Assembly (NCBI GenBank): GCA_036264135.1
Contig: DATARN010000060.1
Location: forward strand, 1-52,577
Source of the DNA: DATARN01 sp036264135
Lineage (GTDB): Bacteria > Actinomycetota > Acidimicrobiia > Acidimicrobiales > Palsa-688
Reading direction: 5' to 3'
Length of the DNA stretch: 52,577 nucleotides
Numbering within the stretch: the first letter of the stretch is position 1; each line of letters begins with the position of its first letter. Below the pieces are notes generated by a model. It ran no database searches. It saw nothing but the letters and a program-made list of their open reading frames with translations, and was not told the origin of the DNA. Positions 7,873-16,233 of the stretch are shown in pieces. A program made the position numbers and the translations under genes.

Positions 7873-8760
7873 GTGGCTGTTCGATCCGAGTGGGCGGAGA
7901 AGGACCTCTACGCGGTCCTGGGCGTGGCCGAAGACGCCGACGCCAAGACGATCGGCCGCGCCTACCGGAAACTGGCCCGGGAGCTTCACCCCGACACCCA
8001 TCCCGACGATGCCGCGGCCGCCGACCGGTTCAAGGAGGTCACCGCGGCGTACGACGTGATCGGCGACGAGACCAAGCGGGCCGAATACGACGAGTTCCGG
8101 CGGGCCCTCGCCGGGGCCGGCGAGGACCGGTGGGCACGATTCGACCCTTCGGAATGGGCGACGTTCGAGGACGGTGATCTCAGCGACCTGCTGAGCGGCG
8201 TCTTCGGCCGTTCGCGGCGGGAGGCCGACGGAGTGCGTCGAGGCGCCGACCTCGAAGCCGAGCTGCGCCTGGCCTTCGAGGACGCGGTGCGCGGCCTGAC
8301 GACCGAAGTGACGCTGAACGACGCCCGCGGCACCCGGCGCTTCAAGGTCCGGGTCCCGGCGGGGGTCGACGACGGTCAGCGGATCCGGCTCCCCGGCAAG
8401 GGCGCCCCGGGATCCAACGGTGGCCCCGCCGGCGACCTGTACGCGGTGGTACGGGTCGACCCCCATCCCCTCTTTGGCCGGCGTGGCGCCGACCTGACCG
8501 TCGACGCCAGCATCAGTTGGCCGCAGGCCGTGCTGGGCACCGAGGTCGACGTGCCCACCCTCGAGGGGCCGCCGGTTCGGGTCCGTGTCCCCGCCGGCAC
8601 GCCCGCCGGCCGCACCCTGCGGGTGCGAAGCCGGGGGGTGAAGGCGGCGACGGGCACCGGTGACCTGCTGGCCACCGTGCACATCACCGTTCCCGAGCAG
8701 CTGACCGCCGAGCAGCGCTCGGCGGTGGAAGCGGTGGCCCGAATCCTGCCGGCCTCCTAG
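7873..8760 (+). CDS. DnaJ/CbpA-like J-domain co-chaperone (no zinc finger)
   Basis: A 295-residue Hsp40. The J domain is at about residues 10-75 (EKDLYAVLGV, HPD at 39-41), followed by a short linker and the two C-terminal substrate-binding beta domains (VRVPAGVDDGQRIRLPGKG; GDLYAVVRVDPHPLFGRRGADL; VPAGTPAGRTLRVRSRG). The CxxCxGxG zinc repeats of class A DnaJ are absent, so it is CbpA-like (class B). The start at GTG 7873 was chosen because GGAGG lies 8 bases upstream and MAVRSEW-type N-termini are usual. Starts further upstream would cover the HAIR-like element. Its stop shares a CTAG tetranucleotide with the convergent TetR gene. Confidence 0.9.
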   Translation: MAVRSEWAEKDLYAVLGVAEDADAKTIGRAYRKLARELHPDTHPDDAAAADRFKEVTAAYDVIGDETKRAEYDEFRRALAGAGEDRWARFDPSEWATFEDGDLSDLLSGVFGRSRREADGVRRGADLEAELRLAFEDAVRGLTTEVTLNDARGTRRFKVRVPAGVDDGQRIRLPGKGAPGSNGGPAGDLYAVVRVDPHPLFGRRGADLTVDASISWPQAVLGTEVDVPTLEGPPVRVRVPAGTPAGRTLRVRSRGVKAATGTGDLLATVHITVPEQLTAEQRSAVEAVARILPAS

Positions 8761-9341
8761 CCCGGCGTTGGTGGGGATTTCCCCGCGGTGACGGCCTTCA
8801 GCTCGTCGAGCGACTCCCCGATCAGTCGGGCCAGGTCGCGGGGCGGCGTTTCCGTCGTCCAGCGCTCGACCGCCACCCGGAAGACGGCGATCCCTGCCTC
8901 GGCGGTCAGGGTGGCGGCGGGATCGGGAACACCGCGCTGGCGCAAGGCGTCAGCCAGCGCCGCGGCCAGTGCGGCCAACTTGATCAGCTCGCGCTCGCGC
9001 AACTCCGGGCTGGCGGCGATCACCCGCTGGCGCGGGCGCGAGAAGTCGCGGCGCTCCTCGAGGACGGCGCCCGCCGCCTGGAGGGCCAGGGCGACCGCCT
9101 CAAGCGGTGCGGCCCCCTTCGGGGCGCCGGTGACCGCGGCAACCAGCAGTTCCTGCAAGGCCGAGGCGCCCCAGAAGAGAACTTCACGTTTGTCGGCGAA
9201 GTACCGGAAAAAGGTTCGCTCCGTCAGGCCGGCGCGCGCCGCGATCTCGGCGACGGTCGTGTTCTCGAAACCGTTCTCGGCGTAGAGCGCCAGGGCTGCC
9301 TGCTCCAGCCGGCCGCGGCTGTCGGGCTGCCAGCGCACCAT
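8757..9341 (-). CDS. TetR/AcrR-family transcriptional regulator
   Basis: A 194-residue regulator with the N-terminal TetR helix-turn-helix (LALYAENGFENTTVAEIAARAGLTERTFFRYFADKREVLF, about residues 17-56) and an all-helical C-terminal ligand domain. It is divergent from the SDR gene at 9428. The 50-bp nested palindrome between them (9361-9410) is the obvious binding region. The stop codon shares CTAG with the end of the DnaJ-like gene. Confidence 0.93.
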   Translation of the reverse strand: MVRWQPDSRGRLEQAALALYAENGFENTTVAEIAARAGLTERTFFRYFADKREVLFWGASALQELLVAAVTGAPKGAAPLEAVALALQAAGAVLEERRDFSRPRQRVIAASPELRERELIKLAALAAALADALRQRGVPDPAATLTAEAGIAVFRVAVERWTTETPPRDLARLIGESLDELKAVTAGKSPPTPG

Positions 9342-9360
9342 CGCGCTTATCCTAGCCGGT

Positions 9361-9410
9361 GATGTCAGTTGCTGACATCCATGGTACCGTTGATGTCAGC
9401 AACTGACATC
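9361..9410. promoter_or_regulatory. Nested palindromic TetR operator pair
   Basis: There are two 19-bp sites, GATGTCAGTTGCTGACATC (9361-9379) and GATGTCAGCAACTGACATC (9392-9410). Each is a palindrome with 8-bp arms around a 3-bp centre, and each is the exact reverse complement of the other. They flank a central GGTACC at 9383-9388, and the dyad centres are 31 bp apart. The element lies between divergent tetR and SDR genes and is the likely site for the TetR protein. Confidence 0.88.
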
Positions 9411-9427
9411 AACGGGAGGTTCTCATC

Positions 9428-10351
9428 ATGCGGATTTTCGTCACCGGCGCGTCCGGGTGGATCGGCTCGGCCGTCGTCGCCGAGCTCCTCGCCGCCGGCC
9501 ACGACGTCGTCGGACTGGCGCGCTCCCAGGCGTCGGCCGACTCGCTGGCCACCACCGGGGCGGACGTGCAGCGCGGGACGCTCGACGACCTCGATGTGCT
9601 GGCCAAGGCGGCGGCCGATTCCGACGGAGTCATCCATCTCGCCTTCAAACACGACATCGCGTTCACCGGCGATTACGAGGGGGCGGCGCACGCCGATCGC
9701 CGGGCGGTGGAAACCTTCGGCGACGCCCTCGCCGGCTCCGACCGGCCCTTCCTTATCGCCTCGGGAACCCTCGGCCTGGCCGCCGGGCGGGTGGCGACCG
9801 AAGACGATGGCCGTACGCCCGAGTCGACCGGTGTCCCTTCCGGCCCCGAGATGCGGCTGGCCACGGCCCAGGCGACACTGGCCCTCGCCGCTCGCGGTGT
9901 CCGATCATCGGTCGTGCGCCTTCCTCCCACCTGCCACGGCGACGGCGATCACGGCTTTGTCGCCGCCCTCGTCAACATCGCCCGCCGCAAAGGGGTGTCG
10001 GGCTACATCGGGGCGGGAACCAATCGCTGGCCGGCGACCCACCGCCTCGACGTTGCGCACCTCTTCTGCGTGGCCCTGGAGAAGGCGCCGGCCGGCTCGG
10101 CGCTGCACGGCGTCGCCGAGGACGGTGTCGCCCTCGGCGACATCGCCGAGGTGATCGGGCGGCACCTCGGCATCCCGGTGGTCTCCATCCCACCGGACGA
10201 GGCGGCCGACCACTTCGGGTTCCTGGCGTCCATCGTGGCCGCTGACAGCCCGGCGTCGAGCGCCATCACCCGCGACCTGCTCGGATGGCAGCCGACCCAC
10301 GCCGGTCTGATTGCCGACCTCGAGGAAGGCCACTACTTCACCGCGCCCTGA
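9428..10351 (+). CDS. NAD-dependent epimerase/dehydratase-like SDR protein
   Basis: A 307-residue extended or atypical SDR with the Rossmann motif TGASGWIGS (residues 6-14) and a C-terminal substrate domain (RLDVAHLFCVALEKAPAGSALHGVAEDGV, typical of the family). The usual YxxxK is not obvious; the segment after the GTLGL strand contains EMRLATAQATL, as in atypical SDRs. ATG 9428 is preceded by GGGAGG (9414-9419). It is controlled by the divergent TetR gene through the palindrome at 9361-9410. The substrate is unknown. Confidence 0.85.
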   Translation: MRIFVTGASGWIGSAVVAELLAAGHDVVGLARSQASADSLATTGADVQRGTLDDLDVLAKAAADSDGVIHLAFKHDIAFTGDYEGAAHADRRAVETFGDALAGSDRPFLIASGTLGLAAGRVATEDDGRTPESTGVPSGPEMRLATAQATLALAARGVRSSVVRLPPTCHGDGDHGFVAALVNIARRKGVSGYIGAGTNRWPATHRLDVAHLFCVALEKAPAGSALHGVAEDGVALGDIAEVIGRHLGIPVVSIPPDEAADHFGFLASIVAADSPASSAITRDLLGWQPTHAGLIADLEEGHYFTAP

Positions 10352-10379
10352 CCGTAGTCAGGCGGTACGCTCCGACGCC

Positions 10380-10850
10380 GTGGCGGCGTGGAGGGAGATC
10401 GCAGCGGCGGAACCGGACTTCGCCGGCCGGGTGCAGCACCTGTTCGACGCCGGTCGCCACAAGACGCTCGCCACCCTGCGGGCCGACGGCTCTCCCCGCA
10501 TCTCGGGGATCGAGTGCGAGTTCGCCGACGGCGACCTGCGGTTCGGTTCGATGGCCGACGCCCGCAAGGGGTCCGACCTCACGCGCGATCCCCGCTTCGC
10601 CATACATGGCCCCAACTTCCATCCCGTCGAGGGCAAGGAGGGCGAATGGCCGGGGGAAGCGAAGATCGCCGGGCGAGCCGTGCCGGCCGGCCCGGTGACC
10701 ACCTCGGAATCGAGCGACCAGCCCGCCGGGGTGATGTTCGTGGCCGACATAACCGAAGTCGTCATCACCCACCTCAACGCCGACGCCAACAAGCTGGTCG
10801 TCGAATCCTGGACGCCCGGGCGAGGACTACAAACGGTCGAGCGCGACTAG
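10380..10850 (+). CDS. Pyridoxamine 5'-phosphate oxidase-like FMN/F420-binding protein
   Basis: A 156-residue split-barrel protein. The segment HKTLATLRADGSPRISGIECEF (about 22-43) followed by LRFGSMADARKGSDLTRDPRFAIHG is the characteristic PNPOx-like flavin-binding beta barrel. Proteins of this type bind FMN, F420 or heme, and the true PdxH residues are not evident. The start GTG 10380 lies just downstream of the SDR gene (28-bp gap), so co-transcription is possible. Confidence 0.78.
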   Translation: MAAWREIAAAEPDFAGRVQHLFDAGRHKTLATLRADGSPRISGIECEFADGDLRFGSMADARKGSDLTRDPRFAIHGPNFHPVEGKEGEWPGEAKIAGRAVPAGPVTTSESSDQPAGVMFVADITEVVITHLNADANKLVVESWTPGRGLQTVERD

Positions 10851-10861
10851 AGACTTCATCC

Positions 10862-11146
10862 TCACAGCTCGATCGTCTCCAGGACCTTCGCCTGGGGCGA
10901 GCCGACCAGGGCGGGGGCGCTGGCGGGGATGGACCAGACCTGCGCCTCCAAAAACTCCAGGAAGCGGCGAGCCTGCTCGGCGGTGGGGAACTCGAGATCG
11001 ATCATGATGTAGTTGGGGTCGCCGGTCGGCTGGCGTACCGTCTCGGTGGACACGCCCGCCTGTCGGCGGCGGTCGCCAAGAGCGGCGAAGGCTGCCGTCC
11101 AGGTTTCCAGGTCGGTAATGGCGTGTTCGATGTGCAAGGTGGCCAT
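10862..11146 (-). CDS. Small hypothetical protein, possible ferredoxin-like alpha/beta-barrel fold
   Basis: A 94-residue protein (MATLHIEHAITDLETW...) with alternating predicted strands and helices. It opens with a short strand followed by the WTAAFAAL and RRRQAGV segments, and later has YIMIDLEFPTAEQARRFLEFLEA. The pattern resembles dimeric alpha/beta-barrel proteins (antibiotic monooxygenase/EthD type), but no catalytic residue can be named. The ATG at 11146 is preferred over upstream starts because the fold begins there. It converges on the PNPOx-like gene. Confidence 0.6.
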   Translation of the reverse strand: MATLHIEHAITDLETWTAAFAALGDRRRQAGVSTETVRQPTGDPNYIMIDLEFPTAEQARRFLEFLEAQVWSIPASAPALVGSPQAKVLETIEL

Positions 11147-11217
11147 GGCGAAACGGTAAAGACCGGTCCCGTCGCCGCCCATCCCAGATTGTTGGGTATT
11201 CCCTACGGTTGGCCGGG

Positions 11218-12276
11218 ATGACGCCCGGCTCGGCCTCCCTGCGGCGTGCCGCCGACCGAGTGGCGACCCTGTGTCATCGCATCGACGAGGAGCGGCAGCT
11301 GCGAATCGCGCTGCTGGAAGAGATCCGCCACGGCGTGGCCTTCAACTTCTACGCCTGGGTGCTGACCGACCCCGAGAGCGAGGTGGGCAGCTCGCCCCTG
11401 GCGGTAGTGCCCGCGCTCGACGACCTTCCTCGCCTCATCCGGGCCAAGTACCTGACGACGGTCAACCGCTGGACGGCGCTGAAACGTGTCGCCACCTTGG
11501 TCGGGGCGACCAGCGGAGACCGTCAGGCCAGCCTCATGTGGCGGGAGCTGCTGTCGTCCTACGGTGTCACCGACGTCGCCTCGCTGGTGTTCCGCGATGA
11601 CCACGGGTGCTGGGGCTTCCTCGATCTGTGGCGCACCGCCGGAGCGCCGCCGTTCTCAGCCGACGACGTCGCCCAACTGGAGGCGCTGGTCGACCCCATC
11701 ACCCGAGGCCTTCGCCGTGCCCTGGGCAAGACCTTCGACCACATACCCGCGCCCGAGGATCGCGGCGGCCCCGTGGTCATGATCCTGTCGCCCCGACTGG
11801 ACGTGACGGCACAAACCGGGGCCGTCGAGAACTACCTCCGCACCCTCCTGCCTCCGGGTGACAGCAGGCGGCCGGTCCCCGCCGGCGCCTACCAGGTCGC
11901 GGCCCAACTGCTCGCCGTCGAGGAAGGCGTCGACGCCCACCCACCGTCGTCCCGGGTGCACCTTGGCGACGGCGTCTGGATGACCTTCCGGGCGGCGCGG
12001 GTCGACACGCCGGGATCGAAGGCCGAACAAGACATCGCGGTGACCATCGAGTTGTGCTCACCGGCGGCGCGGCGCGGGTTGTATGGCCGTTGTCACGGCC
12101 TGTCTCCGCGAGAGGTGGAGCTGGTCGAGCGGCTGGCGCAAGGCGCCGACACCCGAACGCTCGCCCGCGACCTTTACCTCTCCGAGCACACCGTCCAAGA
12201 CCACCTCAAGTCCATCTTCGCCAAGACCAATACCCGCAACCGCCGTACCCTGCTCAGCCGAGCCGCCGGCCAATGA
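11218..12276 (+). CDS. LuxR-type helix-turn-helix regulator
   Basis: A 352-residue regulator. The C-terminal LuxR/GerE domain (LSPREVELVERLAQGADTRTLARDLYLSEHTVQDHLKSIFAKTNTRNRRTLL, about 295-345) is clear. The N-terminal 280 residues are predicted to include a GAF-like fold (segments FNFYAWVLTD and SLVFRDDHGCWGFLDLWR), so it may be a stand-alone sensor rather than a response regulator; no receiver aspartate motif is seen. ATG 11218 was chosen over a TTG nine bases upstream. No target is evident. Confidence 0.85.
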   Translation: MTPGSASLRRAADRVATLCHRIDEERQLRIALLEEIRHGVAFNFYAWVLTDPESEVGSSPLAVVPALDDLPRLIRAKYLTTVNRWTALKRVATLVGATSGDRQASLMWRELLSSYGVTDVASLVFRDDHGCWGFLDLWRTAGAPPFSADDVAQLEALVDPITRGLRRALGKTFDHIPAPEDRGGPVVMILSPRLDVTAQTGAVENYLRTLLPPGDSRRPVPAGAYQVAAQLLAVEEGVDAHPPSSRVHLGDGVWMTFRAARVDTPGSKAEQDIAVTIELCSPAARRGLYGRCHGLSPREVELVERLAQGADTRTLARDLYLSEHTVQDHLKSIFAKTNTRNRRTLLSRAAGQ

Positions 12277-12299
12277 CGTGCTCCGGACGGCGTCGTCGG

Positions 12300-12929
12300 T
12301 CAGGAACGCGGCCCGGCGCTGCGGGTGGGCCGCTCGGCGGGAAGCGACCAATCAAGGCTCAGTTCCTGCAGGCGGGCCCGCAGGACGGGGGCCGACACAC
12401 CCCAGCCCGCCGCCCGGTCCTGCAATTGCAGCCGGGTCTGCGGTCGCCGCGGCCCCCGGGCGACTTGGGCCCGGACCAGGACGGTGGGCAGGAGCAGGGC
12501 GACGGCGAAGCCGTCGGCGTTGGTCTCCCGCACCGGATTGGCCTCGGCCGTCGCCGGAGCACGGCAGAACACCGGGTGGTCGATCAGGGCACTGCCGTGG
12601 TCGGCGTCGTACAAATAGTGGCCGAGAAGATGAGCCAACCGGAATGGCGGCAGGTTCCCGTTGTCCAGAAGCTCGTCACTGTGCCGCTGGTTCAGGGCGA
12701 TGACCCGGGCCTTCGGGTTGATCTCGGCGAGGATCCGTTCGCGACGAAGTTCGGCGATGTCCTGCCAGATCGCCCGCATGCCATAGCTGGCAACGACGAT
12801 GGATTCCACCGGAATCGGCAGTTCCCGCCGCCACCCGGTGGTCCGGGCATGCAGCTCCAAGACACCGGCCGCAGTCACCTCATGCGAGGCGGCCGTACGC
12901 GGATATGCGGGCTGCGGGCTCATGTGCAC
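12300..12929 (-). CDS. ImmA/IrrE-like protein with altered HExxH (HLLGH) motif
   Basis: A 209-residue protein with the layout of ImmA/IrrE metallo-proteases: an N-terminal LPIPVESIVVASYGM segment, then FRLAHLLGHYLYDADHG (about 97-112) and the third-ligand helix ETNADGFAVALLLP (about 135-148). In active members the central motif is AHELGH. Here it reads H100-L-L-G-H104, encoded CAT CTT CTC GGC CAC, so the catalytic Glu is missing although both His and the downstream Glu ligand remain. It may bind zinc without cleaving, or be a regulator. No XRE partner gene is adjacent. Confidence 0.7.
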   Translation of the reverse strand: MHMSPQPAYPRTAASHEVTAAGVLELHARTTGWRRELPIPVESIVVASYGMRAIWQDIAELRRERILAEINPKARVIALNQRHSDELLDNGNLPPFRLAHLLGHYLYDADHGSALIDHPVFCRAPATAEANPVRETNADGFAVALLLPTVLVRAQVARGPRRPQTRLQLQDRAAGWGVSAPVLRARLQELSLDWSLPAERPTRSAGPRS

Positions 12930-13018
12930 GGGTTCCCGCGCCAGTATCGCGCCGCCGCAGGGACGAGCGCCCCGGTCCGTCAGCCGGTTGCGTGAGGGCC
13001 AGGGGTAGGTTCGCAGCC

Positions 13019-13885
13019 GTGGCTACCACCATGACGTTTCCGCTCGCTTCCACCCCGGTGCACCGGGTGGGATTCGGCGCCATGCAACTCCCCGGAAAGG
13101 GCGTGTTCGGCCCGCCGCCCGATCGAGCGGCCGCGCTGGCCGTCCTCCGCCGGGCGGTGGAACTCGGCGTCGATCACATCGACACCGCCCAGTACTACGG
13201 CCCCGACGTGGCCAACGAACTCATCCACTCCGCCCTCCACCCGTATCCCGAGGGCCTGGTGATCGTCAGCAAGATAGGTGCCCGGCGCGACGAGCAGGGC
13301 GGCTGGCATCCCGCCACCTCGCCGGCGGAGTTGCGCGCCGCCGTCGAGGACAACCTCCGGGCCCTGGAACTGGAGCAGGTCCCGGTGGTGAATCTGCGGA
13401 TCATGCAGATGGGCGACCCCGACGACCGCTTCGATGAGCAGGTGGGCACCATGGCCCAGCTCCGTGACGAGGGACTCATCGGCGGCATCGGGGTCAGCAC
13501 GGTGTCCCTGGCCCAATTCCAGCGGGCCCGTGAACTGACCGACATCGCCTGCGTGCAGAACCAGTACAACCTGGCCGATCGGGCATCGGAGGATGTGCTG
13601 GCGGCGTGCGAGAAGCACGACGCCGCCTTCGTGCCCTACTTTCCGATCGGTTCGGCGTTCGAGAATGTCAACCCCGTCCTGACCGCTCCCGCGGTGACGA
13701 CCACGGCGCAACGTCTCGAGGTCACCCCCGCCCAGGTCGCTCTCGCGTGGCTGCTGGCCCGGTCGCCCAACATCCTGCTCATTCCCGGGACCTCCTCGCT
13801 GGGCCACCTCGAGGAGAACCTGGCCGCCGCAGACGTCGTGCTCGACGAGCAGGCCCGCCGCGACCTCGGCGGCCTTCCCGACTAG
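13019..13885 (+). CDS. Aldo/keto reductase (YdbC/PdxI-like)
   Basis: An NADPH-dependent aldo/keto reductase of 288 residues. TIM-barrel markers are VGFGAMQL, DHIDTAQYYG (with the catalytic Asp and Tyr), VIVSKIG (catalytic Lys), and the cofactor-binding end IPGTSSLGHLEENLAA. The position of the usual catalytic His reads VVNLRIMQ; the VNLR form is known from the E. coli YdbC (PdxI, pyridoxal reductase) branch. GTG 13019 was chosen because AGGGGTAGG lies about ten bases upstream; ATG 13031 is an alternative. The 3' end overlaps the antisense MFS gene by about 107 bp. Confidence 0.88.
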   Translation: MATTMTFPLASTPVHRVGFGAMQLPGKGVFGPPPDRAAALAVLRRAVELGVDHIDTAQYYGPDVANELIHSALHPYPEGLVIVSKIGARRDEQGGWHPATSPAELRAAVEDNLRALELEQVPVVNLRIMQMGDPDDRFDEQVGTMAQLRDEGLIGGIGVSTVSLAQFQRARELTDIACVQNQYNLADRASEDVLAACEKHDAAFVPYFPIGSAFENVNPVLTAPAVTTTAQRLEVTPAQVALAWLLARSPNILLIPGTSSLGHLEENLAAADVVLDEQARRDLGGLPD

Positions 13886-15068
13886 CCACCAGCATGGCCG
13901 CGGCACCGATGGCACCGGTGACCGCCAGCGCCGGCCCGATGCCGAGCGCCTCGGCGAAGCGGGACTGCAGAAGGGCGAAGGGGATGACGGGAAAGAGGGC
14001 CGTCACCGCCTGGGCGGCGCCGGCCAACTCGGCGTCGGCGGTCAGCGAGTCCGCCTTGGCCAGCGGCCATATCAAGATCCGGGCGAAGGCCAGCGGAATG
14101 CCGAGCATCACCCGACCGGCGACCCCGGGCGCCAGCACCCAGGCGGCGGGCAGGACCACAAGGGCCGACGCCGCCATCCGGAACGCCGTGGCCGCCGGCC
14201 GGCGGCCCAGCCAGCGGTCGAGCAGCCCCAGGGCGACCAGGTCGACGCCCTGCTCGACGGTCGCCCAGAGGGCCACCACCGGCAGGCTCAGACCGACCTG
14301 ATCGTGCAGCCAGATGTATTTCAGCACGAAAGCCGATTCGAACAGGTCGAAGCACAACAGCACCGTGAGGGCCCGGCGCACGCCGGGGTGGGCGACCGCC
14401 GCCCGCAGGCCGGAGGCGACCTCGGCGACCAGCCGACGGTCGGGGTGGCGCACCCGGGGCGGCGGGGGGAACTCGGTCACCGACGCCAACGCCGCGTAGA
14501 GGGCGGCACCGCCGGCCAACGCCAGCAGCACCGGTCGCCACGAGACATGCAGGGCCAACGCGCCGGCGATCAGTCCCGGTCCGAAAAAGGCGCCCGCAGT
14601 GTCGAGGAACGTGGCCCGGGCGTAGGCCCGTTCCGGCGCCGCCGGGAAGGACTCCACGACGACGATGTCGGCGGTGTGGCACAGGGGTCCCGACCCCACG
14701 CCGTAGGCGGCGAAGGCGACCAGCAGCCACCCGTATGACCCCGCGCCCGCCATGGCGGCGAGCGACACCGCCAACGCCAGCGCGCCCCCGGAGATCAGGC
14801 GCCGGCGGGACCACAGGTCGATCATGGCCGCCGTCACCGGCTCGACGAGCAGCGCCACCCATTCCACGACCTGGGCCAGCAGACCCACCTGGACCAGGCT
14901 CAGGCCGAACACGACCCGGAAGGTGGGTGCCAGCACGGTCCACGCTCCCGACAGCACCTCGTCGGTGAAGCGAGCGGTAAAGGCCAGCGCGATGGCGCGC
15001 TCCCCCACCGCCGGGTCCGGATCGAGCCGATCCAGGCGAAGCCGGCGAAAAAATCGTGACGAGAACAA
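13779..15068 (-). CDS. Major facilitator superfamily transporter
   Basis: A 429-residue membrane protein with about eleven to twelve predicted helices and the MFS loop DLWSRRRLISGG after helix 2. The last 35 or so residues are an Arg/Gly-rich tail read antisense to the aldo/keto reductase gene. They look like read-through past a lost stop rather than a real domain. The first usable start is TTG at 15068 with AGGGGA upstream. It is divergent from rarD with 172 bp between. The substrate is unknown; a major-facilitator exporter is most likely. Confidence 0.85.
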   Translation of the reverse strand: MFSSRFFRRLRLDRLDPDPAVGERAIALAFTARFTDEVLSGAWTVLAPTFRVVFGLSLVQVGLLAQVVEWVALLVEPVTAAMIDLWSRRRLISGGALALAVSLAAMAGAGSYGWLLVAFAAYGVGSGPLCHTADIVVVESFPAAPERAYARATFLDTAGAFFGPGLIAGALALHVSWRPVLLALAGGAALYAALASVTEFPPPPRVRHPDRRLVAEVASGLRAAVAHPGVRRALTVLLCFDLFESAFVLKYIWLHDQVGLSLPVVALWATVEQGVDLVALGLLDRWLGRRPAATAFRMAASALVVLPAAWVLAPGVAGRVMLGIPLAFARILIWPLAKADSLTADAELAGAAQAVTALFPVIPFALLQSRFAEALGIGPALAVTGAIGAAAMLVASREGRRGRGGPARRARRLRRPGSPRGGPARRSRE

Positions 15069-15240
15069 CGGTTTCCCCTTCCCTGATCCACGGACAGGAC
15101 GCGTCGACGCGGACGGGGAAGGTGGTGCTCGTGCTCAGTTTCAGAGGAAGCCGGTCATCGCCCTCACGGTACGCCCGGCCGCGGTGCCGCGCACCTGCGT
15201 TTGGCGCCGGTTTCGCCCGCCGGCGACGTAGGTTCTCCCG

Positions 15241-16233
15241 GTGACGGACGCGACTGGGGTGGAGGCCGCCGGGTTCGGGCCCGCTCCCCTGGCGTCGCCC
15301 GCCGAGGCCGCCGACCGCACCGGGGTGGCCGCCGGCGTCGGGGCGTACCTTCTGTGGGGCCTGTTTCCGCTGGTATTCCACCGCCTCCAGGGCGTGGGCG
15401 CCATCGAGATCCTGATGCACCGCATCCTCTGGTCGTTGGTGGTGGTGCTCGTCCTGCTCGCCTGGCGGGGCCCCCGGGGCTGGGTGCGCCCGCTGCTGGC
15501 CGACCGCCGGCAGGTCGGCCGCCTCGTCATCGCCAGCGGCCTGATCGCGGCCAACTGGCTGCTCTACATCTGGGCCGTCAACCACAACCACGTGGTGGAA
15601 GCGGCGCTCGGTTACTACGTCAACCCGCTGCTGACCGTCGCCCTCGGCGTGGTGGTGCTGGGCGAGCGGCTGCGTCGCCTCCAGGTCATCGCCTTGTGCT
15701 TCGGGGCGGCGTCGGTCGTGGTGCTGACCGTGGCGTTCGGCCGCCTCCCCTGGATCGCCCTCGTCTTGGCCGTCACCTTCGCCGGCTACGGCTTCCAGAA
15801 GAAGGGCGTCACCATCGGTGCTGCCCCCTCGCTGGCGGTCGAGACGGCCGTCCTGGCACCGATCGCCCTGGTCGTCATGATCGCCTTGGAAGCCAGCGGG
15901 CACGCCGCCTTCCTCCACGGCCCGGCGGGACGCAGCGTGCTCCTGGCGGCCCTCGGTGTCGTCACCGCCGTTCCGCTTCTCCTCTTCGCGGTGGCCGCCC
16001 GGCGCATTCCCCTCACCATGCTGGGGCTGCTTCAGTACCTGACACCGACCGGCCAGCTGCTGTGCGGCGTGCTCGTGCTCGGCGAACCGCTACCGCCGGC
16101 GCGCATCGCCGGGTTCCTGTTGGTCTGGGTCGGGCTGCTGGTGCTGGCCGCCGACGCCATCGGCGCCTCCCGGCGACGGGGTCTGGTTACCAGCGAGTCC
16201 GCAGGCTCCACCAGGCGGCGGCGCCCGCGATGA
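15241..16233 (+). CDS. rarD: RarD-type EamA permease
   Basis: A 330-residue membrane protein with about ten helices. RarD hallmarks are GAYLLWGLFPLVFHRLQGVGAIEILMHRILWSL near the N-terminus, AVNHNHVVEAALGYYVNPLL (the RarD conserved block) and TMLGLLQYLTPTGQLLCGVLVLGEPL near the end. It is likely a drug/metabolite transporter; the RarD substrate is not established. The start is GTG at 15241. The 3' end overlaps the convergent membrane-protein gene by 47 bp. Confidence 0.9.
   Translation: MTDATGVEAAGFGPAPLASPAEAADRTGVAAGVGAYLLWGLFPLVFHRLQGVGAIEILMHRILWSLVVVLVLLAWRGPRGWVRPLLADRRQVGRLVIASGLIAANWLLYIWAVNHNHVVEAALGYYVNPLLTVALGVVVLGERLRRLQVIALCFGAASVVVLTVAFGRLPWIALVLAVTFAGYGFQKKGVTIGAAPSLAVETAVLAPIALVVMIALEASGHAAFLHGPAGRSVLLAALGVVTAVPLLLFAVAARRIPLTMLGLLQYLTPTGQLLCGVLVLGEPLPPARIAGFLLVWVGLLVLAADAIGASRRRGLVTSESAGSTRRRRPR

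Noticed and set aside
13882..15918. Long minus-strand reading frame (678 codons)
   Set aside because: It is antisense to rarD and out of frame with the MFS gene on its own strand, with no family resemblance; a high-G+C shadow frame.
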